DNA from: Candidatus Poribacteria bacterium
GTDB taxonomy: Bacteria; Poribacteria; WGA-4E; GCA-2687025
Length of the DNA: 64,000 nucleotides
NCBI GenBank assembly: GCA_018644665.1
Contig: JABGQA010000081.1
Span: 62,001 to 126,000, forward strand
Direction of reading: 5' to 3'
Made by a program: the position numbers and the translations under genes. Positions within the stretch are counted from its first letter, which is position 1. Each line of letters opens with the position of its first letter. The notes beneath the pieces were generated by a model. That model ran no database searches. It had not been told where the DNA came from and saw only the letters and a list, made by a program, of their open reading frames with translations. Positions 7,989 through 17,233 of the stretch are shown piece after piece.

Positions 7989-8912
7989 CTACGGCAGACA
8001 CTGTCGCATGAAAGCGCACGCGAGCTCGGCCTGTTCCAACGCGTACCCCAACCCCGCGTGGCGATGACCGGTCAGGACGGGACTGCACAGCTCGTATCCC
8101 AGATGTCCATCGTAGCCGGCGATCTCCTTGGCCGCCTTGAGGAAGGCTGGGTAGTCGCATACGGCAGGATGCGCCAGGCTCGTCGCCTGGTGGATGCGCC
8201 CGTCGCCGTCGCGCTCGAATCTCCCGCCGAAGTGGCTGTGCACGAGCAGGTCGCCGGTCGCCGCGATCGCCTCGCGGTAGTACGCCTCGGTGTGCTGTTG
8301 CATGAGGGGCGCGTCGAGGCACGCCTTCAGAGCCGGGGAGTTCACCTCGTGGATGAACTGCAGCAGGTGGTCCCAGTGCGAGGTGATCGGCGTGTGGTTC
8401 TGTAGGGCGAGCGTGACGCCGTGGTCCTGCGCCATGCGGCTGACTTCGACGAGGCATTCGCGCACGTACTGCCACCGTTCCAACGCCGTCGTTCCGGGGT
8501 AGCGGTGGTCGAGGTTGTAGCGGGCCACGTCGTACGTGATGCAGCCGTCTCGACGCGTGACGCCTGACCACGCGGCGAAGACGCGCACGATCGGCGCGCC
8601 GATCTCGGCGGCGAGGCGAATTAGCTCGCGCACCATGAGCATCTCGTTCTCGCGGTGCTCTTCGACGGGGCTCGAGAAGTCGTTGTAGGCCGCCACGCAA
8701 GACAGTTCCAAGCCGTGGTCGTCGGCCGCCGTGCGTATGGCCGATCGCGCCGCGGCGTCCAGGTCCAGCGGCGACCCGTGCGGTCGCTTCCCCTCGATCT
8801 CGATCCCGTCGTAACCCCACGCCTTGGCCTTGGGGAAGATGTCGAGCAGCGGCACGGCGTCGCCGCGGTAGTAGCCACCGCTCAGCGAGATCGTGTAGAG
8901 ACTCACCTTCAT
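7989..8912 (-). CDS. Sugar phosphate isomerase/epimerase-like TIM-barrel protein
   Basis: A 307-residue cytoplasmic protein of the xylose-isomerase-like/AP-endonuclease-2 fold. Strand motifs are visible in order: KVSLYTISLSGG, WGYDGIEIEGKRP (metal-ligand Glu strand), VTLALQNHTP (Asn-His strand), LKACLDAPLM (Asp strand), VHSHFGGRF (His pair) and HLGYELCSPV (Glu strand). These supply the divalent-metal ligands of the family. It starts one base after the stop of the upstream Gfo/Idh/MocA gene, so the two are translationally coupled. Such pairs oxidise and isomerise inositols or unusual sugars. Substrate is not evident from sequence. Confidence 0.85.
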   Translation of the reverse strand: MKVSLYTISLSGGYYRGDAVPLLDIFPKAKAWGYDGIEIEGKRPHGSPLDLDAAARSAIRTAADDHGLELSCVAAYNDFSSPVEEHRENEMLMVRELIRLAAEIGAPIVRVFAAWSGVTRRDGCITYDVARYNLDHRYPGTTALERWQYVRECLVEVSRMAQDHGVTLALQNHTPITSHWDHLLQFIHEVNSPALKACLDAPLMQQHTEAYYREAIAATGDLLVHSHFGGRFERDGDGRIHQATSLAHPAVCDYPAFLKAAKEIAGYDGHLGYELCSPVLTGHRHAGLGYALEQAELACAFMRQCLP

Positions 8913-8913
8913 C

Positions 8914-10227
8914 TCATCGACTCCTTGGCCCGGCAGCGCTTCGACGGTACGGCGCCAGTAGGTGGTTCAGGATGGCGACCTCGGCTTCCTCGCCGTCGCC
9001 ATGGTCGCGGACGTATTCCCGGCTGAACTCCTTGAACTCGTCCAAGGTGACCGCGCGACGCTCGACGGCGGACAGGTACGCCGAGCCAATCGCCGCGATG
9101 ATATCGGCCCCGAACTCGATGTCGAACTCCGGCCGCGTGTCCTGCGCGACGGAGTCGAGGCACGTCTCGATCTCCTCGCGGACGGAAATCGTCTCGCCAG
9201 GATACTCACGCAGGGGGACGCGCGTCTCACCGCCGTCCCATCTGAGAATGCGAATCTCACCCGCGCCGGTGGCGTCTATCACGCCGTCCTCGCCCTCGAT
9301 GCGCAGGTAGCCGTCGCCTTGGCCGCCGCTCTTGCTCTCGTGCAGTCCGATCTCGCCGCCGCACCACGTGGATTCGAGGAACACCGTGGTCCACGCTCCC
9401 GTGGCTGGGTCCTCGAATAGGAAGCGCACGTGCGCGTCGTCGTCGACCTCCATGACGAACGGGTCGCCCTCCAGCACGCGATGGCGATGCCGCACGCCGA
9501 TGCGGACGGCCTCTACCCGCGCAACCCGCAGGTGAGTTCCCAGCATGTACCACACGCCCGCCAGGCCGTGGGAGCCGTAGTCCATGAGGCATCCGCCGCC
9601 GTTCTCGAGGGCGCTCGCCTGCGACTTCAGCACGCTCGTCGCGTCGAGGAGCGACCCGCGTATCAGAGACACGTTGTGCACCGCGCCGATGGCCCCGCCG
9701 GCCAAGAGATCGTGGAGAATGCGGTACTTCGGATCGAAGATGTTGTCGTCGTTGAGTTGGCAGTGGACGCCTGGCGTCTCCCCGACCACCCGCGCGGCGC
9801 GGTCGGCCTCGATCCACGTGCGCGCCATTGGCTTCTCGACCATGCTGTGTACGCCGCGCTCCGCGGCGGCGATGACCGTGGGCATACGTCCGCGCGCGGT
9901 GGTGCACACGTCCACGATGTCGACGTGGTCGAGCAGCTCATCAAGCGAGTCACAGACGCGGAGTTCGGCGATGTTCTCGCGCGCGGCCTCCGCATGAGCG
10001 GGCGCGGCGCTCGCGTGGATCTGCAACGCCTCGCGGTACTTCTCGCACGCGGCGGCGGCTCGGGATGTGTCGAGGTCGAAGAACGCGGTCAGGCGCGCCT
10101 TGTCTAGTAGGTCGGGGTACGCGCGCAGATGCGCCCACTGGAATATGCGCCCTGTGCCGACGCCACCAACGCGCAGCGGGCCGACGCGTTCACGACCATC
10201 GTCACGTGGCGAGACCTGGTGCGGCAT
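8914..10227 (-). CDS. Gfo/Idh/MocA-family NAD(P)-dependent oxidoreductase
   Basis: A 437-residue protein. The N-terminal Rossmann domain opens with LRVGGVGTGRIFQWAH, whose Gly-rich turn binds NAD(P). DIVDVCTTARGRMPT follows, then VEKPMA, where Lys of the EKP motif is the catalytic or structural Lys of the family. The C-terminal alpha/beta domain has GGGCLMDYGSHGLAGVWYMLG, containing the DxxxH signature. The family oxidises or reduces sugar and inositol hydroxyls in the cytoplasm. It forms a two-gene leftward operon with the isomerase downstream (one-base gap). The start region is rich in charged residues, and a start a few codons inward cannot be excluded. Confidence 0.88.
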   Translation of the reverse strand: MPHQVSPRDDGRERVGPLRVGGVGTGRIFQWAHLRAYPDLLDKARLTAFFDLDTSRAAAACEKYREALQIHASAAPAHAEAARENIAELRVCDSLDELLDHVDIVDVCTTARGRMPTVIAAAERGVHSMVEKPMARTWIEADRAARVVGETPGVHCQLNDDNIFDPKYRILHDLLAGGAIGAVHNVSLIRGSLLDATSVLKSQASALENGGGCLMDYGSHGLAGVWYMLGTHLRVARVEAVRIGVRHRHRVLEGDPFVMEVDDDAHVRFLFEDPATGAWTTVFLESTWCGGEIGLHESKSGGQGDGYLRIEGEDGVIDATGAGEIRILRWDGGETRVPLREYPGETISVREEIETCLDSVAQDTRPEFDIEFGADIIAAIGSAYLSAVERRAVTLDEFKEFSREYVRDHGDGEEAEVAILNHLLAPYRRSAAGPRSR

Positions 10228-10299
10228 GTTCGCCTCCCTGTGGCGTTCCAGGTGTGTGGCGTCAGTCTAGGTCTCGGGGCGGGCGTCGGCAACGGCAGC

Positions 10300-10320
10300 G
10301 GCCCTTTCAGCGGAAGGGCC
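10300..10320 (-). terminator. Weak hairpin at the end of the caspase-like gene
   Basis: GGCCCTT and AAGGGCC form a 7-bp stem with a 7-base loop, overlapping the stop codon of the leftward caspase-like gene at its first base. There is no U-run on either strand, so termination would be inefficient. It may separate this gene from the oxidoreductase operon 92 bases further on. Confidence 0.3.
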
Positions 10321-11999
10321 TACTCCAGCGCGTTGAGTTCCAGGGGATCCTTACGCCCTGTCGGGATGTCGCCTACTACTATCGTCGCCACGTCGATCGC
10401 CCACTCGTGGGTGGGAAAGTCGGCCATGAGCGACTCAGCCAGACGCCTCAACGTCTCCGGCGAGTCGCCCGCGGCAACCGAGTACACATCCTTCGCCATC
10501 AACGCCGTTAGGTCGATGCCGCCCAGGTCCACGGGCGACGTCGTGGCGATGGCCTTCACGATCTCGATGCCCGCCGGCCCGTACGCGCGCATCTTCCAGT
10601 CGGGGCCCGGTATCGTGACGGTGTCGCCCGCCCGGACGTGGTTTCCCTCGACGAATCCGTTCGGGTAGAGGACGTTCAGCGACCCATCCGTGGACAGGTT
10701 CAGCAGGATCAGGTAGCAGTCGGAAGTCGGGGTCAGCGTTAGCGTGAGCGTGTCCCCGATACGCAGCCGGCGCGGCGCCTCCAACCCAAGGCGTAGCGGC
10801 GAGTGGGGGTTATCCAGGATCGCGATGGCCTTCCGCGCGGAGGCTTCCGCGATCGTCCCGGCCAGCCGCGCGGCAATGGCGTCCGCGGCGGCCGCGACGG
10901 TGTCGTCTGTGGCCCGCGAGTATCTGAGCGCATTGCTCTCCGCGCCAGCATTTGGGTTCACGTAGCGCACGAGGAGGTCGACGGAGACCGTCGTCGCGTT
11001 CGCGCCGCCTAGTATGAGGACGCCGTCGGGCGGCTGACCTCCCCGCGCCAACCGCACATGGGGTTCGGCGGCGAGCGCGGCTTGGAGGGCCCGCGTTAGC
11101 CGGGCCACACGCGGATCCGAGGATGTCTGCTCGACGCGCAACATCAGTTCCGGCGGGCCTGCCACCGGAGGACGTCCACCCGGCGCGGAACGCGCCTGCA
11201 TAGGAACGGTCGGGAGCGCGCGGGCCATGCCCCGATCGCCGACGAGACTGGCTTCCTGCGCGTACGCGTTTTCGCGCATCTTGCCGGCGGCGTGCGTGAC
11301 CAGTTCGTAGGGCGTGACCCACCCATCTCGGTTGACGTCCGCCGTGCCGGAGAGGGCGCGGGCTATATGATGGGTCAGCACGCCCTGGCGGAGCGTGGCC
11401 GACTCCAGCGTGCCGTGCGGCCCCGGCTCCGAGACGATCAGCGTCACGTTGGCCGGACGTGATGCCCTACGAAGCACGGCTGGCGGGCCGCCGAGCGATT
11501 TGACGCGGTGCGGAGAGTACAGCGCCGGCTCAGAGGGCAACACGAAGCCACAGTCGAGGACTATGAGCGCCTCACCGACGTCGGCTACCCAACTCGCCAA
11601 GTCTGCGAGCGAAATCGCCGATCGGGAATCGGCGGGGCGGCCGTCCCACGGGTAGATGGCAAGCGCGGTCTCGCCGCCCGCAGCGACTGTAGTCCCACCG
11701 TGCCCGCTGAAGTAGATCAGGACCCGATCGTCTGACGCTGCCTCAGATGCGCGGTGGATGACGGCGCGGCGGATGGCGTCCCTTGGCGCGTCGGCGCCGA
11801 GAAGTAGGGACATGCCGTCGCGAGCGACACCCAGGCGAGCGAGCGTGTCGCGCATCAAGCGGGCGTCACTCTCTGCGCACCGCAGGTCGGCGATTTCGGC
11901 CGCGCGGTAGTCGTCCACGCCGACGAGCACGGCGCGCCAGCTCGCCGCGGCGGACGTCGCGAGGGACGCCATTAGCAGAATCAGCAGAAGACGACCCAT
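10320..11999 (-). CDS. Exported caspase-like (C14) protein with DUF4384-like domain
   Basis: The ATG at 11999 is preceded by AGGAGG at 9 bases and begins a signal peptide (MGRLLLILLMASLATSAAA); the longer upstream frame is not coding-like. The 559-residue protein has a caspase p20-like domain: ALLVGVDDY-type first strand, RVLIYFSGHGG with catalytic His100, and ALIVLDCGF with catalytic Cys150. A segment with GWVTPYELVTHA follows. The region of about 400-500 (LRIGDTLTLTLTPTSDCYLILLN, then VLYPNG) resembles DUF4384, often found after bacterial caspase domains. Bacterial orthocaspases cleave after basic residues; export places this one outside the cytoplasm. Substrate and regulation are unknown. 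It is divergent from the GH10 gene. Confidence 0.8.
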   Translation of the reverse strand: MGRLLLILLMASLATSAAASWRAVLVGVDDYRAAEIADLRCAESDARLMRDTLARLGVARDGMSLLLGADAPRDAIRRAVIHRASEAASDDRVLIYFSGHGGTTVAAGGETALAIYPWDGRPADSRSAISLADLASWVADVGEALIVLDCGFVLPSEPALYSPHRVKSLGGPPAVLRRASRPANVTLIVSEPGPHGTLESATLRQGVLTHHIARALSGTADVNRDGWVTPYELVTHAAGKMRENAYAQEASLVGDRGMARALPTVPMQARSAPGGRPPVAGPPELMLRVEQTSSDPRVARLTRALQAALAAEPHVRLARGGQPPDGVLILGGANATTVSVDLLVRYVNPNAGAESNALRYSRATDDTVAAAADAIAARLAGTIAEASARKAIAILDNPHSPLRLGLEAPRRLRIGDTLTLTLTPTSDCYLILLNLSTDGSLNVLYPNGFVEGNHVRAGDTVTIPGPDWKMRAYGPAGIEIVKAIATTSPVDLGGIDLTALMAKDVYSVAAGDSPETLRRLAESLMADFPTHEWAIDVATIVVGDIPTGRKDPLELNALE

Positions 12000-12183
12000 G
12001 AGGTCTGTCCTCCTCTGTGTGGTCAAACCCCTTGGCATCCTACCACGCCGCGCGTTGTGCAGGCCGGCGCCGGTCGCGCGATGCACGCCGGCGCCGCATA
12101 TGCTAGTGTCGCCCCGCGTCCATCCATGGGGCGGCAGAGCCGGTCCACGCGTGTCGGCCGACCCCCGCACGACAGGAGCACGT

Positions 12184-14769
12184 ATGAGGCCTTCGCGCTG
12201 CCGATTGGTGGTCTGCTCGCTCGCACTGTTCGTGGCCGGGTTCTGCGCGCACGCGACTGTGCGCGAGCGAACAGACCCATTGATCGCCGCGCGCCGGATG
12301 GGGACGCTCACGGTGCGGACAAGGCCCGGCGCCCATGTCCGCGTGACGCAGTTGCGCCACGAGTTCCAATTCGGCACGGCGCTCAACGCCCGGGCGTTGA
12401 CCGATGACGCCATCGCCGAGGCCGCCCGGGAGACGTACCTCGGCATTGCGCGGACCCACTTCAACGCCGCCGTGCCGGAGAACGCGCTCAAGTGGCGGTG
12501 GACGAACCCGGACGGCCCCGACGCGGAGTACGCGCCGGCCGACGCCCTCGTGGGCTGGTGCGTCGCGAACGGCCTCGCCTTGCGCGGCCATGCGGTCTAC
12601 TGGGGACGCCCGATGAACAACCCGGATTGGGTCGTCGCGTTGTCTGCCCCTGAGCTACGGGCGGCCCTGGAGACGCGGGGCCGTAGCCTGACGGCGCGTT
12701 ACCGCGACCGCATCCCGGAGTGGGATCTCAACAACGAGATGCTCCGCGAGAACATGTACGCCGACAAGCTGGGCGATGCCATCACCACCGAGATGTACGC
12801 ATGGGCGCAGGACGGATCGCCCAGAGCCGCGCTCTACGTCAACGACTTCAACATACTCAACAGCATCGAAGTGGACGTCGAGGCCGGCGGCTACCAGTTT
12901 GCGATGCGGGCGGATGATCTCGACCGGTATATCGCGCAGATACGGGCGTTGCTTGCCGACGGCGTTCCCGTGGCGGGCATCGGGGTCCAGGCCCACATGT
13001 TCGCGGGGGTCGACATCGAGCGTGTGCGCGTGGCGTTGGACCGCCTCGGGGGACTCGGCCTCCCGATCAAGATCACCGAGTTCGATACGCCGGGCATTCT
13101 GGACGAGGGCGAGCGGGCCGAGGCCGTGGACGCGTTCTACCGCACGTGCTTCGCACACCGGGCCGTCACGGGCATCTACATGTGGGGTTTCTGGGCGGGG
13201 TTGCACTGGAGCCCTCACGCGGCTCTGTGGACGGAAGATTGGCACGCCAAGCCGGCCGCCAGAGCATACGAGGAGCTCGTGCTCGAGGAATGGTCCACCG
13301 CTTGGGAGGGTGAGGCGGACGCCGAGGGCTTCGCCGAGACGCGGGCCTTCTACGGCGCGCACCTGGTGGAGGTCGCGGGTCAGCACCGCGTGGTGGACCT
13401 CCGCGCGCGCGATGGATCGACTACAGTCGTCATCGCGCGGTACGACTACGCGGAGACTGAGGACGAATCCGAGGCCGCCGCGCTGTCGGGCGTCGACGCG
13501 CTCATCGGGCACATCCTCCAAGACCCGGCGGGCAAGGCGGTTCTGGAGAAGCACATCGGCGTCGAGGTCATCGCCAACCCGCGATTCGAGATGGCCAAGT
13601 CAGTCACGTTGAGTCAGATCGCGCAGTTCATGCCCGACATCCTGACGGAGCAGACGCTCGCCGCGATCGACGCGGAACTAAAGGCGCTCGGCTTGGGCGC
13701 ACCGAAGCCCGTCGCGCGCGTGTACCCCAAGCTCTACCGAGATAACGCCGCGCTCCAGGCAACGGCGGATGACCCGACGCTGGATCAGGTCGCGCGCGTA
13801 GCGGGAGTGCACATCGGCGCTGACGTCTACAAGAGCCGGGAGGCGATCGACTGGGTAGCCCGCGAGTTCACGTCGATCACCTGCGGGCCGGCTGTGAAGT
13901 GGCCGATGATCCAGAAGGACGGCAAGCTAGGAGAGTACGACTTCGCCCTGGGCGACCGGATCGTCGACGCGGCTTTGGACGAGGGGCTGCGCGTGCGCGG
14001 GCACACGTTGGTATGGGACACGAACCCGCTGGGCTTTTACGCGGACGAACTACCGTCGCTCGTCGAAGCGGCGGCGGACAAGCCGTCGGCAGTCCGCGGC
14101 GCCATGCGCGACCACATCCACGCGGTGATGAGTCACTACGCAGGGCGCATACACACGTGGGACGTGGTGAATGAGCCGATGATTGGAGGCGCGCGCGGAT
14201 CAAGCGACAACCTGTTCTACCGGCATCTGGGCGAAGACTACATCGCCGATGCCCTCCGGCTCGCGCACGAAGCTGACCCGGACGCCGAACTGCACATCAA
14301 CGAGGCGTTCGGGAACTACCACGGCGAGAAAGCCGAGGGGTTCCTCGCGTTGCTGCGCGACCTTCGAGCGCAAGACGCGCCCCTGCACGGGGTCGGCATT
14401 CAGTCGCATCACATCAACGCGACCAAGGATCCGGCGGACCTCAAGCAGTTCATGGAGAAGGTCGCCGCGCTCGGGTTGCGGATCGAGCTTACGGAGTTGG
14501 ACGTGCCGATACACCACTTCGCCGACGCGCATGATCCGTACGCGGCCCAGGGGGAGTTCTACCGCCGATGGTGCGAGGCGGCGCTGTCCGTTCCGGCGTG
14601 CCGCGGTATCACCGTGTGGGGCCTCGACGACTCGGCGACCTGGTACGATGTCCTGCCGCCGCGCATGAGCACGAAGCCCAACGCGCCGCTCCTGTTCGAC
14701 GAGGATCGACAGAGGAAGCCCGCGTACTACGGCGTGCTGGAAGCGCTGACGGCCGCCGCCCAGCGGTGA
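12184..14769 (+). CDS. Exported enzyme with two tandem GH10 xylanase-type domains
   Basis: ATG at 12184 with AGGAG at 12174-12178 begins a signal peptide (LVVCSLALFVAGFCAHA). The 861-residue protein holds two complete GH10-like barrels with a linker of about 130 residues. The first has acid/base Glu185 in WDLNNE (usual WDVVNE) and nucleophile Glu299 in KITEFD. The second has Glu664 in WDVVNEP and Glu771 in ELTELD. Both keep the family's HxxxWG/W-type and GIGxQxH strands. GH10 enzymes cleave beta-1,4-xylan by a retaining mechanism. The two halves are diverged, so the first may have a different substrate or weaker activity. There is no visible carbohydrate-binding module and no C-terminal tail motif. 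Confidence 0.9.
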   Translation: MRPSRCRLVVCSLALFVAGFCAHATVRERTDPLIAARRMGTLTVRTRPGAHVRVTQLRHEFQFGTALNARALTDDAIAEAARETYLGIARTHFNAAVPENALKWRWTNPDGPDAEYAPADALVGWCVANGLALRGHAVYWGRPMNNPDWVVALSAPELRAALETRGRSLTARYRDRIPEWDLNNEMLRENMYADKLGDAITTEMYAWAQDGSPRAALYVNDFNILNSIEVDVEAGGYQFAMRADDLDRYIAQIRALLADGVPVAGIGVQAHMFAGVDIERVRVALDRLGGLGLPIKITEFDTPGILDEGERAEAVDAFYRTCFAHRAVTGIYMWGFWAGLHWSPHAALWTEDWHAKPAARAYEELVLEEWSTAWEGEADAEGFAETRAFYGAHLVEVAGQHRVVDLRARDGSTTVVIARYDYAETEDESEAAALSGVDALIGHILQDPAGKAVLEKHIGVEVIANPRFEMAKSVTLSQIAQFMPDILTEQTLAAIDAELKALGLGAPKPVARVYPKLYRDNAALQATADDPTLDQVARVAGVHIGADVYKSREAIDWVAREFTSITCGPAVKWPMIQKDGKLGEYDFALGDRIVDAALDEGLRVRGHTLVWDTNPLGFYADELPSLVEAAADKPSAVRGAMRDHIHAVMSHYAGRIHTWDVVNEPMIGGARGSSDNLFYRHLGEDYIADALRLAHEADPDAELHINEAFGNYHGEKAEGFLALLRDLRAQDAPLHGVGIQSHHINATKDPADLKQFMEKVAALGLRIELTELDVPIHHFADAHDPYAAQGEFYRRWCEAALSVPACRGITVWGLDDSATWYDVLPPRMSTKPNAPLLFDEDRQRKPAYYGVLEALTAAAQR

Positions 14770-14791
14770 CCGTCGGCAACCGAAGCGGCTC

Positions 14792-15541
14792 CTAACGCGC
14801 CTTCATGGCTGCCCACTGCGTCGCGGCTTTGCCCTGCGCCCTCACGGCGAGCGGAAGCACGCCGTCCGCGTGGATTTGCTCCAGCTCGTTGGCCGTCAAG
14901 GCCCGGCTGTATACGGCGACCTCGTCGATGATGCCGGGCATGGCCTCAAGGCTGGTCTGCGCCTGGCCGATGCGGAACACCTCGGCGACCTCGTCCACGT
15001 CGCCGCCGGCAGCGGCCTCGGCGTCCAGTTGGCCGTCGACGTATTGGAACACGTCGGAGCCGTCGTAGCCCGCGGCCACGAAATGCCATTGGTCGATTTC
15101 CGGCACGAGTAGTTGCGCGCCGCGCGTGCCGGTCCATCCCCCGAAGTGCACCCATACTTCCACCTTGTTGGCCGTCCACTGCATCGTGTAGCCGCCCTGG
15201 TTCGCGGCGTTGCGTCGTCCGAACAGGTTCGTGTCTGCGGGGGCGGCGGTGGGGAATATCCACCCGACCATGGTCAATTCCTCGAGCAGGTTCAGGGCGG
15301 CATTCTCGGCGAACTCGACGCGGCCATCCCCAGCGAACACCAGGGCCCCACCCATGTAGCCGTCTGCGGTCCACGTCGCGTCGCCGAAGATGTCGCCAAC
15401 GGCCCCTGTGGGGCTTAGATCCGCAACTGTCGCCCCGGCTCCCTCATCCATGGGCGCGTACAGCACGAGGTCATCCGTATCGAGAGCCTGGGCAGCGGCG
15501 GCCGCTCCAACCAAGAGCCCAACTACTATCCATGTCCGCAT
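14792..15541 (-). CDS. Exported LamG/concanavalin-like domain protein with C-terminal tail motif
   Basis: A 249-residue protein with a signal peptide (WIVVGLLVGAAAAAQA) and one LamG-like jelly-roll domain: LVLYAPMDEGAGATVADLS, FAENAALNLLEELTMVGWI, EIDQWHFVAAGYDGSDVFQYVDG and IIDEVAVYSRALTANELEQIH are the usual landmarks. Such domains bind glycans or stick to surfaces; no enzyme domain is attached. The last residues, LPLAVRAQGKAATQWAAMKAR, belong to the shared tail family of this window. It is downstream of and co-oriented with the glycoside-hydrolase-like gene at 15593-16672, 51 bases away. Confidence 0.85.
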   Translation of the reverse strand: MRTWIVVGLLVGAAAAAQALDTDDLVLYAPMDEGAGATVADLSPTGAVGDIFGDATWTADGYMGGALVFAGDGRVEFAENAALNLLEELTMVGWIFPTAAPADTNLFGRRNAANQGGYTMQWTANKVEVWVHFGGWTGTRGAQLLVPEIDQWHFVAAGYDGSDVFQYVDGQLDAEAAAGGDVDEVAEVFRIGQAQTSLEAMPGIIDEVAVYSRALTANELEQIHADGVLPLAVRAQGKAATQWAAMKAR

Positions 15542-15592
15542 TCGGGTTCTCCGGTGATTGACTGTCCGCGGCAGTCTCCGCGCCGCGGCGAT

Positions 15593-16672
15593 TCATGACG
15601 TGAGTAGGATACGTCCGTCGCCCGGGGGCAAGGCAAACGTGGTCCCGACATCCCCTGAGAGCGTATCGCGAGCGGAGGCGTCCAGCCGCACGACGTGCGG
15701 CTCTGGCGCCCCGGGCAGATTCACGACCACGGTAGCCGCTTCATAGCGCCTGCGCCATACGTGAGAGCGCACCTGCTCGCCTGGAGCCAGTGGTCGGCCG
15801 ATCTTGGCGTCGTACTCGGGGTACCAGTCGTGCGCGTGGCTCGTGTCGTCCGCGAACAGGTAGTAGAAGTCCCCAACAATGAGCGAGAAGCAGAGCGACC
15901 AGCGCCTCGCGGCGGGATCTGGGAGTGGCTTCTGTCCGCGTTCCGCGTCGGCCGGCCATCCCGCGCCGCTGCGCTGCTCCTCGAATCTCTCCACCACGCT
16001 GATCTTGGGATGGCGCAGGAGCGTCTCGGTGTGCCGGATGTCCGCGATCGCTTCGTCCCATTCCGTGCGGCCGTGGCTCCAACCCGACTCGTACATGATG
16101 CCGTTGAGATAAGGGGCCGCGAAGTCATGCGCGCCCACCGCATAGCCCACGTTGGCGAGTATCAGGAAGTCGTCGCCCGTAGCGGCGCGGACGTCCCCGA
16201 GGAAGCTCACCCATGGCTCGGGCTCCTCGCGGAGATTGTCGTAGAATACGCCGTCCACGCCCGCGTCCCGCAGCGAGGCCGTCCACGCGACGACGCGCTC
16301 GCGGTACCGGGCGTTGTACCAGTCCATGCGGTACGTGCCGGGCCAGAACTGGACGCGTTCGCCGTCCTTGCGCATCCACCACGGATGGTCGGCCGGCAGC
16401 CACTTCTCAGACCACTCGTAGAAGTAGATCTCGCAGAGCACGACGATGTCGGGATTCAGGGCGCGAAGTTCCGCGACGGCCTCTCGAGCCCGCGCCTGCG
16501 AATCCAAGGTGAAACCGGTGGCGGCTCCAACGGGGTCGGCGTTGTATCGGAGTCCAAGCCGCCCGGGGCCTACGAGGGCGAGGTCGTGTTTGGCGACGCC
16601 TTCCAGCGAATCGTCGCCGCGCGTCGAGCGCCAGAGCATCGCCACGCGTGGGTAGGGCGTCTCGATGAACAC
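15593..16672 (-). CDS. Putative glycoside-hydrolase-like TIM-barrel protein (GHL15-like)
   Basis: The start is placed at GTG 16672, which has GGAG six bases upstream; a TTG at 16684 is possible. The product is about 359 residues. It shows a barrel with LNPDIVVLCEIYFYEW, WYNARYRERVVAWTASL and GVDGVFYDNLREEPEP, which resembles the strand of putative glycoside hydrolases that hold Asp in GVDGVFYD. NGIMYESGW and YLFADDTSHAHDWYPEY follow, with a C-terminal beta-sandwich (ATVVVNLPGAP). These families are poorly characterised and no substrate is known. No signal peptide is seen from this start. It begins 49 bases after the response-regulator gene on the same strand. Confidence 0.6.
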   Translation of the reverse strand: MFIETPYPRVAMLWRSTRGDDSLEGVAKHDLALVGPGRLGLRYNADPVGAATGFTLDSQARAREAVAELRALNPDIVVLCEIYFYEWSEKWLPADHPWWMRKDGERVQFWPGTYRMDWYNARYRERVVAWTASLRDAGVDGVFYDNLREEPEPWVSFLGDVRAATGDDFLILANVGYAVGAHDFAAPYLNGIMYESGWSHGRTEWDEAIADIRHTETLLRHPKISVVERFEEQRSGAGWPADAERGQKPLPDPAARRWSLCFSLIVGDFYYLFADDTSHAHDWYPEYDAKIGRPLAPGEQVRSHVWRRRYEAATVVVNLPGAPEPHVVRLDASARDTLSGDVGTTFALPPGDGRILLTS

Positions 16673-16721
16673 GCTGGGCTCCAATCGCCGGCAGGTTCCC
16701 GACCGCGACCAGCATCGCGAG

Positions 16722-17111
16722 CTACAGGTCGGCGGCGGCGAGGATTTCGTCGAGGCGTTCCTCGAGGTGTAGCGCGTCGAACGGCTTCGTCAGGTAGCCG
16801 CACGCGCCGCGATCCATCCCGGCTTTGATGTCCTCGGGCAACGCCTTCGCGCTGAGGAATATGACGGGGATCGCGCGCGTGGATTGATCGCCCTGGAGGC
16901 GTTCCAGCACGGCCAGCCCATCGAGTTTGGGCATCATCACGTCGAGCAGAATGACGTCCGGCCGCTCTTCACGCGCCTTGGTGAAACCCTCGGCGCCGTC
17001 GTTGGCGTACAGAACTCGATAGCGATCGTGCTGAGCAAGGGACATGCGCACGAGCATCTGGTGGTCGGGGTCGTCCTCAATGAAGAGAAGGGTCCGCTGA
17101 TGGCTAGGCAA
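16722..17111 (-). CDS. Single-domain response regulator
   Basis: TTG start at 17111 with GGGAGG four bases upstream. A much longer open frame exists upstream, but it is antisense-like and overlaps the radical SAM gene. The 129-residue protein is a bare receiver domain: acidic pair Asp13-Asp14, phospho-acceptor Asp57 in LLDVMMPKLDG, Ser87, and Lys108 in YLTKPF. All residues for phosphorylation are present. There is no output domain and no histidine kinase in the window, so it probably acts by protein contact with a partner encoded elsewhere. It lies 122 bases downstream of the radical SAM gene. Confidence 0.9.
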   Translation of the reverse strand: MPSHQRTLLFIEDDPDHQMLVRMSLAQHDRYRVLYANDGAEGFTKAREERPDVILLDVMMPKLDGLAVLERLQGDQSTRAIPVIFLSAKALPEDIKAGMDRGACGYLTKPFDALHLEERLDEILAAADL

Positions 17112-17233
17112 AGTTCCTCCCGCATGTGGGGCGTAGCCACCGCTCGCGTCGCTCTGGCGTGTCGCGTTTCCCGGAGACGTGTCGCGAGGATAGCATCGGG
17201 CGGACACGGCGGCAAGGCGCCAGAGGCGCTGGG

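Noticed and set aside
12000..12491. Upstream extension of the caspase-like frame
   Set aside because: The ATG at 11999 has an AGGAGG site and begins a signal peptide. The extension overlaps the start of the divergent GH10 gene.
16640..16715. Possible frameshift giving the glycosidase-like protein a signal peptide (MLVAVGNLPAIGAQ in the other frame)
   Set aside because: The segment is too short for a full signal peptide and has no ribosome site. The GTG at 16672 has a good GGAG site, so no frameshift is needed.
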